From Ursus arctos (taxonomy: Eukaryota; Chordata; Mammalia; Carnivora; Ursidae), in NCBI RefSeq assembly GCF_023065955.2, contig NW_026622985.1, positions 78,481,931 through 78,545,930 of the forward strand: a stretch of 64,000 bases of DNA, given 5' to 3'. The notes beneath the pieces are model-generated. The model was not told the DNA's origin. It saw nothing but the letters and a program-made list of their open reading frames with translations, and searched no databases. How positions within the stretch are numbered: position 1 is the first letter of the stretch; each line of letters starts with the position of its first letter. Positions 14,221 to 24,757 of the stretch are shown one piece after another. The position numbers were made by a program, and so were the translations under genes.

Positions 14221-14496
14221 GGCAGGAGCCAGGGGACAGCCTTTGGATTCTAAGTCTTCTTAGAAAAGTATACCTTTGGTTGCAAAAAGTTATCTGAAGA
14301 AGAGTCTGGGAAGAAACCTGTCTTGAAACCAAATAAAACCACTGCCATTTTCAATTTTGCTGTAAACCTAAAACTTCCCTAAAAAAAAAAAATGCTATAA
14401 AAATTTTTTTAAAACCAGCCACCACAATTTTTAGGGTGAATGAGCAGAAAGAGCACAGGACTTTCCTTATGCATGTATGTGTTTGTTGTGTATGTA

Positions 14497-14537
<41 letters not shown>
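14497..14537. repeat. (AC)n then (TA)n microsatellite
   Basis: ACACAC... followed by ATATATATGTG, just left of the nested SINEs. Confidence 0.95.
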
Positions 14538-14588
14538 GTGACTTGCTCTAGAAAGGTTTTCAGACAAGCTCTTAATACATTGCATCCA

Positions 14589-14997
14589 GGGGCGCCTGGT
14601 GGCTCAGTCCTCTAAGCGTCTGCCTTCGGCTCAGGTCAAAATCTCAGGGTCCTGGGGGTGCCTGGGTGGCTCAGTCGTTAAGCGTCTGCCTTCGGCTCAG
14701 GGTGTGATCTCAGCGTTCTGGGATCGAGCCCCACATCAGGTTTCTCCACTAGGAGCCTGCTTCTTCCTTTCCCGCTCACCCTTCTTATATTCCCTCTCTC
14801 GCTGGCTGCGTCTCTCTCTGTCAAGTAAATAAATAAAATCTTAAAAAAAAAAAAAATCTCAGGGTCCTGGGATGGAGCCCTGCATCTGACTCCCTGCTCA
14901 GCGGGGAGTCTGCTTCTCCCTCTGCCTCTGCTTCCCTCTCTTTCTCTGTCAAATAAATAAAATCTTTAAAAAAATAAAATAAAATAAAATAAATCAC
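14589..14997 (+). mobile_element. Older CAN SINE split by a younger CAN SINE
   Basis: The outer element starts GGGGCGCCTGGTGGCTCAG (14589), breaks at 14656, and resumes at about 14872 with the CTG-rich middle and a AATAAA/(AAAAT)n tail ending near 14997. The flanking repeats GCATCCAG/ACATCCAG (about 14581 and 14996) look like its target-site duplication. It lies directly against the CDIPT pseudogene. Confidence 0.85.
14657..14852 (+). mobile_element. Inner CAN SINE, inserted in another SINE
   Basis: A complete element (GGTGCCTGGGTGGCTCAG... to AAATAAATAAAATC and an A run). It is bracketed by a duplicated stretch of the host SINE (about 14638-14656 and 14853-14871), which is a clear target-site duplication. 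Confidence 0.9.
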
Positions 14998-15000
14998 ATC

Positions 15001-16157
15001 CAGGGCAGGGGGCAGCAGAGGCCTGCATGGCCTGATGCGCTGGGATGGAGGGTGAGGCCGCCTGGCAGGGCTGGGACTCAAGCCACCTCCAGCTGGTGGG
15101 GGGGAGGGGTGCAGAGGGCACAAGGGGGCTGCCCCAATGCCAAGCAAAAACATCTTCCTGTATGTGCCTAACCTCATCAGTGAGTGCTGCCCATGGTCTG
15201 GGCCCAACGGCAGGGGGGGGCGAGGGGCCTAGGGCAGGCTCTCTGATCCCACCCTGACTGTCCCGTCCATCCCAAGGTTATGCCCAGATTGCCTTCACCA
15301 TGGTTTCTTTCTCCTTCATGCCCTGCTGCCCCTCAGGGCCTCCTCCTCCTACTTGCTCAGCGGACTTCTGGATGCTTTCCACGGACACGCTGCTCGAGCC
15401 CTTAATCAAGCCTGCTCTGTTTATCCCTTGTGCTGGAAATGAGTTCTTCTGCCTCCTCCACCTGTTCAATGTCTCTGAGGGACCTTTAGTTGGCTCTGTG
15501 GGTTTTTCCGAGTGGGCCTCCAGATCACCGCCCTTATCAGTGCTCAAATCTCTCATTAGTGTCGTCCACCTTGACAGCCCCCCCACTACATGGCTGGCCT
15601 GGACGTGATGAACCGTGCCAGGAAGAAGGGACCCGGAAACCTCCAGCCCCTGATTGCCCACCTGCCCTGAGGGTCTTGCTGTGCTGCATGGCTCCCCTCT
15701 TCCTCCTGCAGCGTCCCAGGCTCACATCCTCCTAAGGATTTGTCTGGCCTGCTGGGAAGCGGGGTCATCCGCTTTGGTGAGGTCATGTTCTCGGAAATCC
15801 TGAGGGCCAGTCCCACCCCTGGGCTTCCCAAGGGCCTGGATTTCACATCAGGAAGGATGCTCAGGAGGCCCCTCCCATGGTGGCAGTGCTCCTGGGGCAC
15901 CAAGAAGCCTGTCCGAGCACACGGCACTGTTGCACCTGCTTGCTCAGGCCTGAGGTCTGGCTTGGCCTGAGACGTGAAGGACACCTGAGTGAGGGAGACA
16001 GGCCAGGTTTCTCAAAAGACGGAGTCAGACCTGTGCCCCTGGCCAAGGGAGGCTGCGGCACCACAGCTAGGAGGGCGGGAAGGGGCCATACAGATCTTCT
16101 CCCATCCCAGTCTCCTGTATTAGGTCTATCCTGGCTCTGAAAACCTCGATAATAAAG
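15001..16157 (+). pseudogene. CDIPT: CDIPT retropseudogene (phosphatidylinositol synthase), broken and with a retained intron
   Basis: CDIPT joins CDP-diacylglycerol and myo-inositol to make phosphatidylinositol in the ER; this copy is dead. The ATG at 15137 opens MPSKNIFLYVPNLI, matching the CDIPT N-terminus. The homology is then interrupted by a 97-base GTGAGT...CCCAAG segment (15180-15276) and resumes with Y-A-Q-I-A-F-T-M-V-S-F and then FMPCCP. A frameshift leads to YLLSGLLDAFHGHAARALNQ. A large middle part (catalytic and membrane region) is missing before PALFIPCAGNEFF, SEGPLVGSVGF, KSLISVVHL and the tail MAGLDVMNRARKK (15590-15628). A 3'UTR-like stretch follows to an AATAAA at 16151-16156. 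At least two frameshifts are present. GC content is well above the flanking intron, as for a transplanted exonic sequence. No poly(A) tail or target-site duplication is obvious. It abuts a SINE on its left. Confidence 0.85.
15180..15276 (+). other. Retained intron within the CDIPT pseudogene
   Basis: The segment begins GTGAGTGCTGCC and ends GTCCATCCCAAG. It separates exactly the codons for NLI and G-Y-A in the parent protein, and contains a G-rich interior and a C/T-rich 3' end. It fits an intact GT-AG intron of 97 bases. The source RNA was apparently not fully spliced. Confidence 0.75.
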
Positions 16158-16287
16158 GGAGGGGAGGGCATCCCTCTCCAGGACTTGGTTTCCTTTGAGA
16201 TACTCTTGGACCAGGGCCTGCGTTGAGGGGAGCTTGGGGAAAAGGAAGATCCATCTGGATGCTTTTCTCCTAGTTGTTTACTGACTG

Positions 16288-16548
16288 GCTTTGTCCTATC
16301 ATTCCACCATGACCTCAAAAACAGGTCTTCCCTGCCACCCGAGCTCATGCCCTGTCTTTGCCCTCCTGCTTTATTTTCTTTATGACATTGTCCCTGGCTG
16401 TCTCTGTTTGTATACCTCATATTTTCTACCCCCACCAGAATGTAAACTCCCTGAGGACCCACACTTTTCTTGTTCCTTCTCTATCCCCACAGTGGAGGTG
16501 AGCCTTAACCAGGCATATCAGAGATGCTTAATAAATATTCACGGATAG
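16288..16548 (+). repeat. L2 3' end
   Basis: ACCCCCACCAGAATGTAAACTCCCTGAGG...TATCCCCACAG...GATGCTTAATAAATATTCACGG is the L2 terminal signature. It begins shortly after the CDIPT pseudogene. Confidence 0.75.
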
Positions 16549-17117
16549 AAAAAGTAATAAAGAGCATCCATTCACAAGACATTCTCTCCTCACTATTTTC
16601 AAAACAACCTCACTACTTAAGATACTCAAAAGATAGGCATTAATCACTAAGTAATCTCTTAAGATATCTTCAGTATTCACAGTAGGATTTCAGACTGTTC
16701 ACGGCTAAGGAAAAGAAAAGTAAGATTAAGTGCACCAAGTTTAAAAATCCGCTTCACCCAACAAGAGTCCTGATGCTCCTTTAATGTTCTGAGCACATGA
16801 CCCCTACACTGACTCTAAGTTACTTCATGTCATGAAAAGCCATAGTCTATGACGTGTGAATCTGCCTTATACCAAGGTGTTTTGGTAATTCATTAATTCA
16901 GCCCTTTTGTTGCTCCATAAAGGGGCCCTATCATACCAAAATTCACTCTGGACTGAATGTGTTTAGATGAGCCGCTAGCATTGTTTTAACTTTTTTTTCA
17001 AAAGATAATGATCTTAAGAAATCAAAGTGAAGTAACCTATCACTAAGCAATTTATGAAATAAATAATGGTCTGTTCATATAATAAAAAACTAAGCAGCTG
17101 TTTAAAAAAAGCTTCCT

Positions 17118-17292
17118 AGTTCTCAATCCTATACAAATGTCAGAATCACCTAGCAATTATTTAAAATATACCAATACCAGGGTTCCACCCCAATTTCACT
17201 GGTCTTGGATACAGTTTGAGCATCCGTATTTTTTTAAAAGCTATCCAGATAATGCTAACATGCAGTCAGGGTTGAAAATTACTGAGATGAAC
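17118..17292 (-). mobile_element. MER5-like remnant
   Basis: TTCTCAATCC...CAGAATCACCTAGCAATTATTT...GCATCCGTATTTTTTTAAAAGC...TTGAAAATTACTGAG resembles a decayed MER5 copy. Confidence 0.6.
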
Positions 17293-17749
17293 TATATTAA
17301 CCAACTCGGAAATGTCTCCCAGATATATCATTACATGAAAAAAGTCACAAGACATAGATCTCTTAATAAAATTATGTGTCTGTATATATAATTTTATTTA
17401 AATGAATTTAGATATGGTTTCTGTTTTACACTATTTACTTATTCATTGCTTAAACTTTTCAAAATGAGAATGTGCTCATGTCTTTTACTTATTTAATTTT
17501 AAAAATCTGTTTAGAGAAAATGTGAATTTGTAGGAAAATGTGGAAGCACATTAAAATAGTAACTCCCAAAATATACTATGTCTCCTTCTTTCCCCCCTTC
17601 TTCCTCCTTCTGTTCCTTTTTCTCAAAGAGTATAAAAGTAAAATAAATAAAATTCCATTTTTATCCTATCTACCCAACACAGATTATTTCCAACTTTTGG
17701 GATTGGGTTGAGGGAGAGAGTAGAGATGGAGGAGGTAGAGAGATAAAGT

Positions 17750-17895
17750 TCATTCATTCATTCCTTCATTCATTCATTGGACAAACACTGGATTCCCAGA
17801 CAGGTCCATACTAGGTGCTGGAAATACAGCAATAAACAGAAGATACATATCCTCATATGTATCAAGATACCGTCTTGCCCTAGTAGAGCTCTGTT
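17750..17895 (-). repeat. L2 3' end with expanded ATTC repeat
   Basis: TTCATTCATTCCTTCATTCATTCATTGG, then CATACTAGGTGCTGGAAATACAGC. Confidence 0.65.
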
Positions 17896-18019
17896 ACATG
17901 TAACAAAGAAAGTTAATCTCATCAAGAGAAGTGAGGAAAGACTTCCCTAAGTAGAGGTAGACTTCATCCTGGAGTTAATGGTAACCATTGAAGAATGTTA
18001 AGGGAAGTGACATTACCAA

Positions 18020-18068
18020 GTCTGCATTTTATATATATATATCCATATATATATAAAGGGTATATATA
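18020..18068. repeat. TA-rich microsatellite left of duplication copy 1
   Basis: Runs of ATATAT with CC and AAAGGG interruptions end where the duplicated block begins. Confidence 0.8.
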
Positions 18069-18443
18069 TATCCTTTATCATCACTTTTCATTGTTTGTAT
18101 ATTTTCAAACCAAGATGCACTACCTTCTTTTAACTCCATTAAGTTAGAGATAAGTGGCAATATATTGTTATGTGTGCATCTTTTTAGACTCTATGGGTGT
18201 TATGCCATTCTGAAGGGGCCCAAAGTCCAAAAAACTGTCCTAAATGTTCACCTTTATTTCAGTCATAGCATTGGCTTACTCACACTATTACTTTTCAAAA
18301 AGAAATTGTAAGCCAATCTCCAATGCACTGATTTGCTAAACATTCCTTTGCTAACTATTCTAATATTTCATGGCAATCTTAACATACATGTTTAAATAGA
18401 ATACATGAACTCATAAAGTGAAACATTTTCTATTCCAAGAATG
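18069..18443 (+). repeat. 375-bp direct duplication, copy 1 (set in TA-rich repeat)
   Basis: Matches 20779-21153 base for base with four substitutions (18099, 18260, 18408, 18409) and no gap. It is bordered on both sides by TA/CA microsatellite sequence (18032-18070 and 18448-18530), so this copy looks like the inserted one. The unit resembles no repeat family I know and has no coding frame. Confidence 0.95.
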
Positions 18444-18535
18444 GAATGTTATATATATTTATATATACATACACACACATACATATATATAAATTTTATA
18501 TATAAATATATTTGCTATAAATATTTATATCTGGC
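18444..18535. repeat. TA/CA-rich microsatellite right of duplication copy 1
   Basis: GTTATATATATTTATATATACATACACACAC and similar mixed TA/CA sequence runs to about 18535. Confidence 0.8.
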
Positions 18536-20778
18536 TACGACTTTAAGTGCCAGTGACCATGGACAATGCCCACTTCCCCCAATACTCCCACTTAGAGCCA
18601 CTAACAAGACAGAGTACCCCTCATCTCTCATCTGAGGTGAGTGAGCTCTTCACAAAGTTAAATTAGAGCTTGCTACTGAGGCAAAGGATTGACTTAAGGA
18701 GTTTATCTTTCAATTCGCTGTTACCTATTTGCCATCAAGTAATATTTAACATGAAATGTTACCTCCTGCTGAGTTTATTGATTGGGCTCATATATCTGCC
18801 CGTCTAACTAAGATGAGCATGAATATGGCAGATTCACTTCATCCGAGTTTACAGTTAATAAAGCCCATTGTATGCAATAAATAACACAAAAAATGCTTGG
18901 CTTTATGGAAGTCATAGCTACAATTAGTAGAGTTTCTTGAAAGAAACAGATCTTTGTAAACATAGCAAGGTAGGTGAAGGCTTCCAGGGTAATGAGATGT
19001 TTCACAGTACTTCATTTACTTAACCTTAAAGTCAATTTTAGCCATTTATAACTGGACCACTTGCACATGTAAAGAAATTATCCAACCCACAAGTGGATTT
19101 CTATTTAAGTCTCATTTGGTTGCTTTGGGAAGTATCCACTAAAAACTACTTAACTCCTATCCTTCAAGAGTAGAAAGTTCATTCTCAGGTAAAGTTAACT
19201 AGAAAACAAGAGAGAAAAACTATATCTGACACTGTCCTTTTATGACCCAGATGTATCTATGTGATGTGAGTGGTTACCTCCAAGCATTGATGTGCTATTT
19301 TTAACTTAGAATCTTCAATCCTTGCTCAAAGTAAGTTATGATTAGTGTTTTGAGGAACGGAATTGCTCTAATTTAAAGGAGGGGGTGGAACATGTTCTAG
19401 AAAAGGGGAAAAATCTGAGCTCTTTATAAAACATATGCAAATTCTCAAACTTGTTTTAAAAAAATTTTAATTATGGGCTTCCCAGTCAACATTTCCAAAA
19501 GGCCCCTTTATTCTTTTTTAATTCTTTCTAAATGACACAATCTCTGAGAGCTCAGCCCCTCTTTTCATTGGTCTCTCCACAATACAAGAACCACTGGGGT
19601 AGCATTTTCACCTCTGCATACATAGGATGAGGCAGTTCTGAGTTTGCTATTCTGCAATTACATGTCACATTATCCTAATTGATACCACTATTATCTAAAA
19701 CCATTAACTTGCTGTAAGGATTAAACAGTCACCTAAGTGACCACTCTGCCCTCACATTAACCCATTTATGACATATGTGTGTTTTAGGGTACAGCAGCGC
19801 TTCTAAAAAGTTCAGATCCTTAAAGTCCTCATCTGGTTCTCCAACTTGTTTTCACTCCCAACACACCTAAGAAATGTGAAATCCATAGAAATGGACTTCA
19901 ATCCATAGAAATGATTACCAGGGGGCTGAGGGAGGCATATACTCACACACTGGGTCCTGTCATTTGAAAAGCCTATGAGGTCATTTTGATAAGCCAACAC
20001 CCCCCACTGGGGCAATAAGGAGAGAGAAGGGTATGAACCCCACCTTATGGAGATGAAAGTCACTGGTTTAGTAGAGCGTTCATTGTCTTATGGGAGGAGG
20101 CCACAGGACAATTCCAGCTCTAGCCCCCTGTCCAACTCTCCTCTGAAGTTAAAGAGGCTGATTTTTTTTTTTTCATTTGTCCCTGGGTTTTAATAGGAAG
20201 AGAAGCAAAAATAGAACAACATCTCTTCCCGCTAGAGAGGAGCAGAGCCAGCTGTACTCCTGGGCAAAGGAGGTGGCCACCCACGAGGTACAGTCCCTGG
20301 TGGGGAAGCTAAATGAACCTCTCCAACTGATGCCTGAATCCCCTTCACAAAGACAAATCATTTCATCTCACTGTTGGTGATCCTGCAGAAAATGGAATCT
20401 TCCTGACTTAAACACAGGCATACTATATGCAGATGACTGGTAATACAGAGCTCCTTTCCTGAAACCAGGCTTCGATTAGAACACAGAAGGATACGGGGGA
20501 CAGGAGAAGCTGCCACAGGGAGAACAAGGCTGAAGAAAGACAGAGATGCCTGGAGGCCTCTGTCTCCTACACAACTTAGCCCAGGCAGATACAGCACGTG
20601 AAGACAAGGCTATTCCAGGGTTGTCCAAAAAAAGAGAACTAAGACATCTGGATATTACTTCCAATTTTAGCACAAGCATTTTCTATAGAATTTTAAAACA
20701 GGTTCCAGCTACACTCTAAAGACCTCAACTAATGTTTATTGTTGAGCTGGACAGTGAGTAAATTCATTAAGACCTTTT
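18536..20778. other. GRM8: GRM8 intron between the two 375-bp copies
   Basis: Unique-looking DNA. A 13-base phrase ATCCATAGAAATG recurs twice near 19880-19912. No gene seen. Confidence 0.5.
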
Positions 20779-21153
20779 TATCCTTTATCATCACTTTTCA
20801 TTGTTTGTGTATTTTCAAACCAAGATGCACTACCTTCTTTTAACTCCATTAAGTTAGAGATAAGTGGCAATATATTGTTATGTGTGCATCTTTTTAGACT
20901 CTATGGGTGTTATGCCATTCTGAAGGGGCCCAAAGTCCAAAAAACTGTCCTAAATGTTCACCTTTATTTAAGTCATAGCATTGGCTTACTCACACTATTA
21001 CTTTTCAAAAAGAAATTGTAAGCCAATCTCCAATGCACTGATTTGCTAAACATTCCTTTGCTAACTATTCTAATATTTCATGGCAATCTTAACATACATG
21101 TTTAAATAGAATACATGCGCTCATAAAGTGAAACATTTTCTATTCCAAGAATG
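20779..21153 (+). repeat. 375-bp direct duplication, copy 2 (likely source)
   Basis: Same orientation as copy 1 and exactly 2,710 bp to its right. It sits in ordinary mixed sequence (CATTAAGACCTTTT before, ACTACCATCATTTC after), which suggests it is the original location. Confidence 0.95.
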
Positions 21154-22095
21154 ACTACCATCATTTCATGATTAATACCAGTGTAGAGTGCTGGCTGGAG
21201 TCTCACATAAATCATCAAAGTGAATTAAAGTAGCAAAACCACAAAAGTTATCATTATCAAATTCACATTCATGTGGTTCTAGGTTCAGCTAAAAGATAGG
21301 CTAAGCACCTATAGTCTCTCACTTACTTTTGAAAGACACATTTTTAAAGCCCCAGGAATTTGGCTAATAAATACATTTGCTTCCACATAATAAATGCTCA
21401 CTCTGTGCCAGTGTACTGATTGGAGTGATGATACTTAACATAGCCAACACCCCCTCCCGACTAAAAGTCACCCACTCTCTGTGATTTGGTCAAGGGTGGC
21501 AAGAGCAACCCTCTCATGTGCTGACCACTGTCTTAAGAGTTGACCTGGAACATTGGACTCTGCCCAAAGAGTCAATGGTAATTCCCCAACCTGGGCAAAT
21601 AAGGTCCCTCCAGAACTACCCAAAAGAGTAAAAGAGAGAGCTGGCCAGTCAATGACAGAAGAACAGACAGAGGGAAGTCAGATCCAGACTACATAAAAAC
21701 CAAACCCACCCTTCAAGTGGCCTGAAAGTCCCTTTGGCAGCTCAAGGAGGTGAAGGGCATGGACAGGTACTGGTGGAACCTTTCACCTGCATTTTCTCAT
21801 TAAATCCAACCAAAAACCTAACATCATATTATTATCCCCATTTTACAAGTAAGCTGATTCTATTAATGTAAAATTAATGTAAACATGCTTTAAAAAGCTC
21901 AAATAAGCAATTATCACCAATACTCCACTCCTCAAATCCTTGTCTACTTTTGGCTGGCCACCAGACTATTGAAAGGAGATGGGATTCATAGGAATTATGA
22001 TGGGACTAATGGGAACCAGAATTAGTGTATAAGGGAGGGTAACGGAAGGGAGAAGATCCTCATGAAGATTTCCCTCTTCTCTAAAAGTGGGTGTT

Positions 22096-22363
22096 GTAAA
22101 GGGAAAAAAAAAGAGAGAGAGAGAAACAAACCAAGAAACAGACTCATAACTATAGAGAACAAACTGATGGTTACCAAAGGGGAGGCAGGGGGAAGGAGGA
22201 TGGGTGAAATAGGTGATGGGGATTAAAGAGTAAACTTATCGTGATGAATACTGAGTAATGTACAGAATTGCTGAATCACTATATTGTACCCCTAAAACTA
22301 ATAGAACACTGTATGTTAAAGAATTAAAAGCTTTAAAAAAATTAAAGAAAAGAAAAGAAAAAG
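22096..22363 (+). mobile_element. 5'-truncated L1 3' end
   Basis: The 3' terminal block (CAAGAAACAGACTCATAAC..., TTGTACCCCTAAAACTAATAG) with a (AAAAG)n tail. Target-site duplication AAAAGTGGGTGTT at 22083-22095 and 22364-22376. Confidence 0.88.
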
Positions 22364-22376
22364 AAAAGTGGGTGTT

Positions 22377-24044
22377 TTGAGCAACAGTCACTGAGTTAAG
22401 AACAGAAAAGAGATGCTTTGGAGGAAGTGGGAAAAGAAATCAAGTCAGAGAAGAAAAAAGGTGGTGGGAAAGTGGCTGAAACTAAATACCGTCACAGAGC
22501 ACAAAATGGCATGTAGCTCAGAATTGAGGCTTGTGGAAGAAATTCTAGATCCCAGGATGTGGAGAGACATCTGGAAAATCCTGGTCTTCATCTTGTCTCT
22601 ACGCAAGGGGTCAGCTAGCCCAAGGGAAATTATTCTAGAAATGACGAATTAGAGCACCTTTGGCTGCCTATTTTAATCTTGTATTCTTCTCATTGCCAAG
22701 AGGCTCTTCCTAATGTCCTTCCAAATGTCTCCAGCATTCTGTGCCTCTTCAATACCCCTTAGACACAGAGAGCTTCTGCTCAGCAGCATCCTCATTTCAG
22801 AAAATTTCATCAATCTGAAAATAGTCATTAAGCTGCCTCTTAGCATTCTGTCCTCTAAACTAAAGGGATTCATACAGAAGCTGGACAGCCACCTAGGGGA
22901 GGTTACAAAGAGCATTCCAGCATACAAAGTGAGCCAGACTACGCGGTGCCCCTAGATATCTTCCAAACCAAGAGTCCTTGATTCAATTTCTTTCATCTTT
23001 TTTGTGAAGTTTTCTATCAATTTGTTCATTTTTGTCACTATGGTTGACCTCTGTCCAACTTCTCCATATCCCTTTCATATTTTTACATCTAATACGCAGA
23101 GGAACAGTTTCCCACAATATAAAACAAAGCCTCATTAATTCAGATTAAGTTGGAAAAGTCATGTCCCACTAAGAAATCAGTGAAAAGTATTTTTGATTTA
23201 AAAAGTTGTCTATTATAGAACACTACATAATAGATACAAATAAACAACATGCAAAAGTTAATGAAAGATGGTGAGTCACAACAACTCTATTTCTATGGCA
23301 CTTCATACTTTTCAAAGTATTATTCCATACATTATTTAATTTTTTCAATTTTATTCAATATGTAAACGCAATTATAGGTAGTAGATCATCAAATCTATAG
23401 CAGAAAGGCTTGAATTATCCTGCTAAACTTGAACTTCTAACTCAATAAGAATTATATATAATTATTCCAAGTCTGCATCACAGCAGTCTGAATTAATGAG
23501 GTTCTGCTCTATTGTAGCTATTATAAACCTGACAATTTTATGGCCATGTTATATCCCAGGATGTCACTCCCATCCACACGTTAGTGATAAATACTGTTTC
23601 TTCACACAGGAACTTTTGTCATAACAGAGCATCCCACTTTAAAGAAGCTTCACCAAGTAAATTATCTTATATCTCAAACACCATAGAAATGTTTTATATG
23701 AAAAATGTGCTAAGATTTCATTATACTCTCTAAAAACACTTGCTTTGACTTATAATGAGCATCAATAAGGAAGAAATCCCAAGATCTTAAGGACTCAGCA
23801 TGTCACAGAAATTATCACCTGTTTGTTCAGGAAAAAAAAAAAAAAAGTCACAATCAATCCAAACTAACCAAGTAAATCAACACATGTATAAACCCAGTCA
23901 CAGAATCCTCTATTTGAGGAACCTGGTGACCCTGAGAAGGTCTGTGAACATCTTCACCATGTTCACTTTCTTCTTAAACCTGTGGTTGGAATCAGAACAA
24001 TGTATTGTCTTTTCACAGCGGTCAGAAAGACAATGCCTTTACCT
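22377..24044. other. GRM8: GRM8 intron adjoining the exon-2 donor
   Basis: No further exon or repeat recognised. Only the A-rich run near 23830. Confidence 0.5.
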
Positions 24045-24049
24045 ACCTT
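24045..24049 (-). other. GRM8: GRM8 5' splice site (AAG|GTAGGT)
   Basis: The minus strand reads TTTAAG then GTAGGTAAAG at 24047/24046. It closes the exon after Lys170 in phase 0. It starts the first coding intron, which occupies the rest of the window to position 1 with no further exon seen. Confidence 0.9.
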
Positions 24050-24556
24050 AAAAAGTCTTAAAATGTTAGCAACCATGATGGACACGGAGCTTGCTGCAGC
24101 ACCTATGACACCAGAAATCTTGTCAGGCTTGGTGAAAATGGGTGGATCTCCATTAGCACACTTCACGTCAGAAGCGTCTTTCTCTATCAATGCCTGCACG
24201 AACGTTAATGACTGCTCCAAAGCATAGGTGTCCCTGGAGCATGTGTCAAGGATCCGGACACCAAGAGTGATATTGGAGAGGAGATCAGGGTCCTTATTAA
24301 TCTGGTCGATTGCATAAAGCATGGCCTCCAGTCTGTGGATCCCCTTTTCCTTCTTCAGCTCCCCACAAGGTACCCCTCTCTCTCCCTTTGCATGGACAGG
24401 GAAGAGACCCCCCAAAATGATGTCCCCATCCACTCGTATGGAATGGGCATACTCCTGGCTGTGAGTTCTTTGCATCATTGTGAGGATCCAGTAGAACTTG
24501 GCGGTCAAGAGGAAGAAACAAGGGCAAGAGGCTGATCGCTTTCCCTCGCATACCAT
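24047..24556 (-). CDS. GRM8: GRM8 first coding exon (metabotropic glutamate receptor 8, N-terminal 170 residues, partial gene)
   Basis: Encodes the N-terminus of a group III metabotropic glutamate receptor, a presynaptic class C GPCR that couples to Gi/o and lowers cAMP. Reading down the minus strand, residues 1-33 form a hydrophobic signal peptide ([15 protein letters not shown] core), followed by the start of lobe 1 of the Venus-flytrap glutamate-binding domain. Visible family landmarks are the [13 protein letters not shown] strand, Cys64 and Cys106 (disulfide pair in the family), Lys71 and Ser156 (glutamate-contacting positions), an N-glycosylation sequon NIT at Asn95, and the [11 protein letters not shown] loop. 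The ATG at 24556 is chosen because an in-frame TGA lies eight codons upstream (24583-24581). The frame ends with AAG at 24047 followed by GTAGGT, a consensus donor in phase 0. The remaining exons must lie left of this window. I separate it from GRM4, GRM6 and GRM7 by the [13 protein letters not shown] start. No frameshift is present. Confidence 0.96.
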
Positions 24557-24653
24557 TTTCTCCACAGATGGTGTTGCAACTCAGGACCCAAAGTTTATTC
24601 TTGCCACAGAAGAAGGGGGACCACCAGAGGCTGCACTTTCTGGAGGCTACCAT
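24297..24653 (-). other. uORF 3: 118-codon ORF overlapping the GRM8 start codon out of frame
   Basis: Starts at CTGATGGTAGCC only 10 bases downstream of uORF 2's AUG and stays open for 357 nt, ending at 24297. It runs through the GRM8 initiation codon in another frame and overlaps about 260 nt of coding sequence. Ribosomes that begin here cannot reach the receptor AUG, so it could strongly damp translation. Whether the peptide is made or conserved cannot be judged from one sequence. Part of its length follows passively from the constrained receptor frame. Confidence 0.5.
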
Positions 24654-24663
24654 CAGGGCCCAT
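24595..24663 (-). other. uORF 2 in the GRM8 leader (22 codons)
   Basis: Starts at CCCCCATGGGCC (G at +4, C at -3) and ends at TAA (24597-24595), 38 bases before the receptor AUG. The peptide is hydrophobic and Val/Leu-rich. It overlaps uORF 3 in a different frame. Confidence 0.55.
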
Positions 24664-24685
24664 GGGGGAAAAGGCTCTGTGGGTT

Positions 24686-24757
24686 TCAGCAAGTTTTCTT
24701 GATTTGAATGTCACAGTGAATTTCCATCAGACCCCTAAGGTTCAATTTTATTTCCAT
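24686..24757 (-). other. uORF 1 in the GRM8 leader (23 codons)
   Basis: This is the first AUG after the predicted acceptor. It reads ATGGAAATAAAATTG and ends at TGA (24688-24686). It closes well before the receptor start, so reinitiation is possible. The AUG context is TATATGG, with T at -3 and G at +4, which is weak to moderate. No recognisable peptide. Confidence 0.55.

Noticed and set aside
15586..16462. Several overlapping ORFs of 67-132 codons
   Set aside because: Antisense or out-of-frame readings of the CDIPT pseudogene and the adjoining L2.
23963..24046. Continuation of the GRM8 frame past Lys170
   Set aside because: The frame runs through a consensus GTAGGT donor and the following residues do not resemble the receptor.
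24557..24565. Extension of the GRM8 frame three codons upstream from a GTG
   Set aside because: A non-AUG start is unnecessary; the family protein begins at the ATG at 24556 and an in-frame stop lies just upstream.
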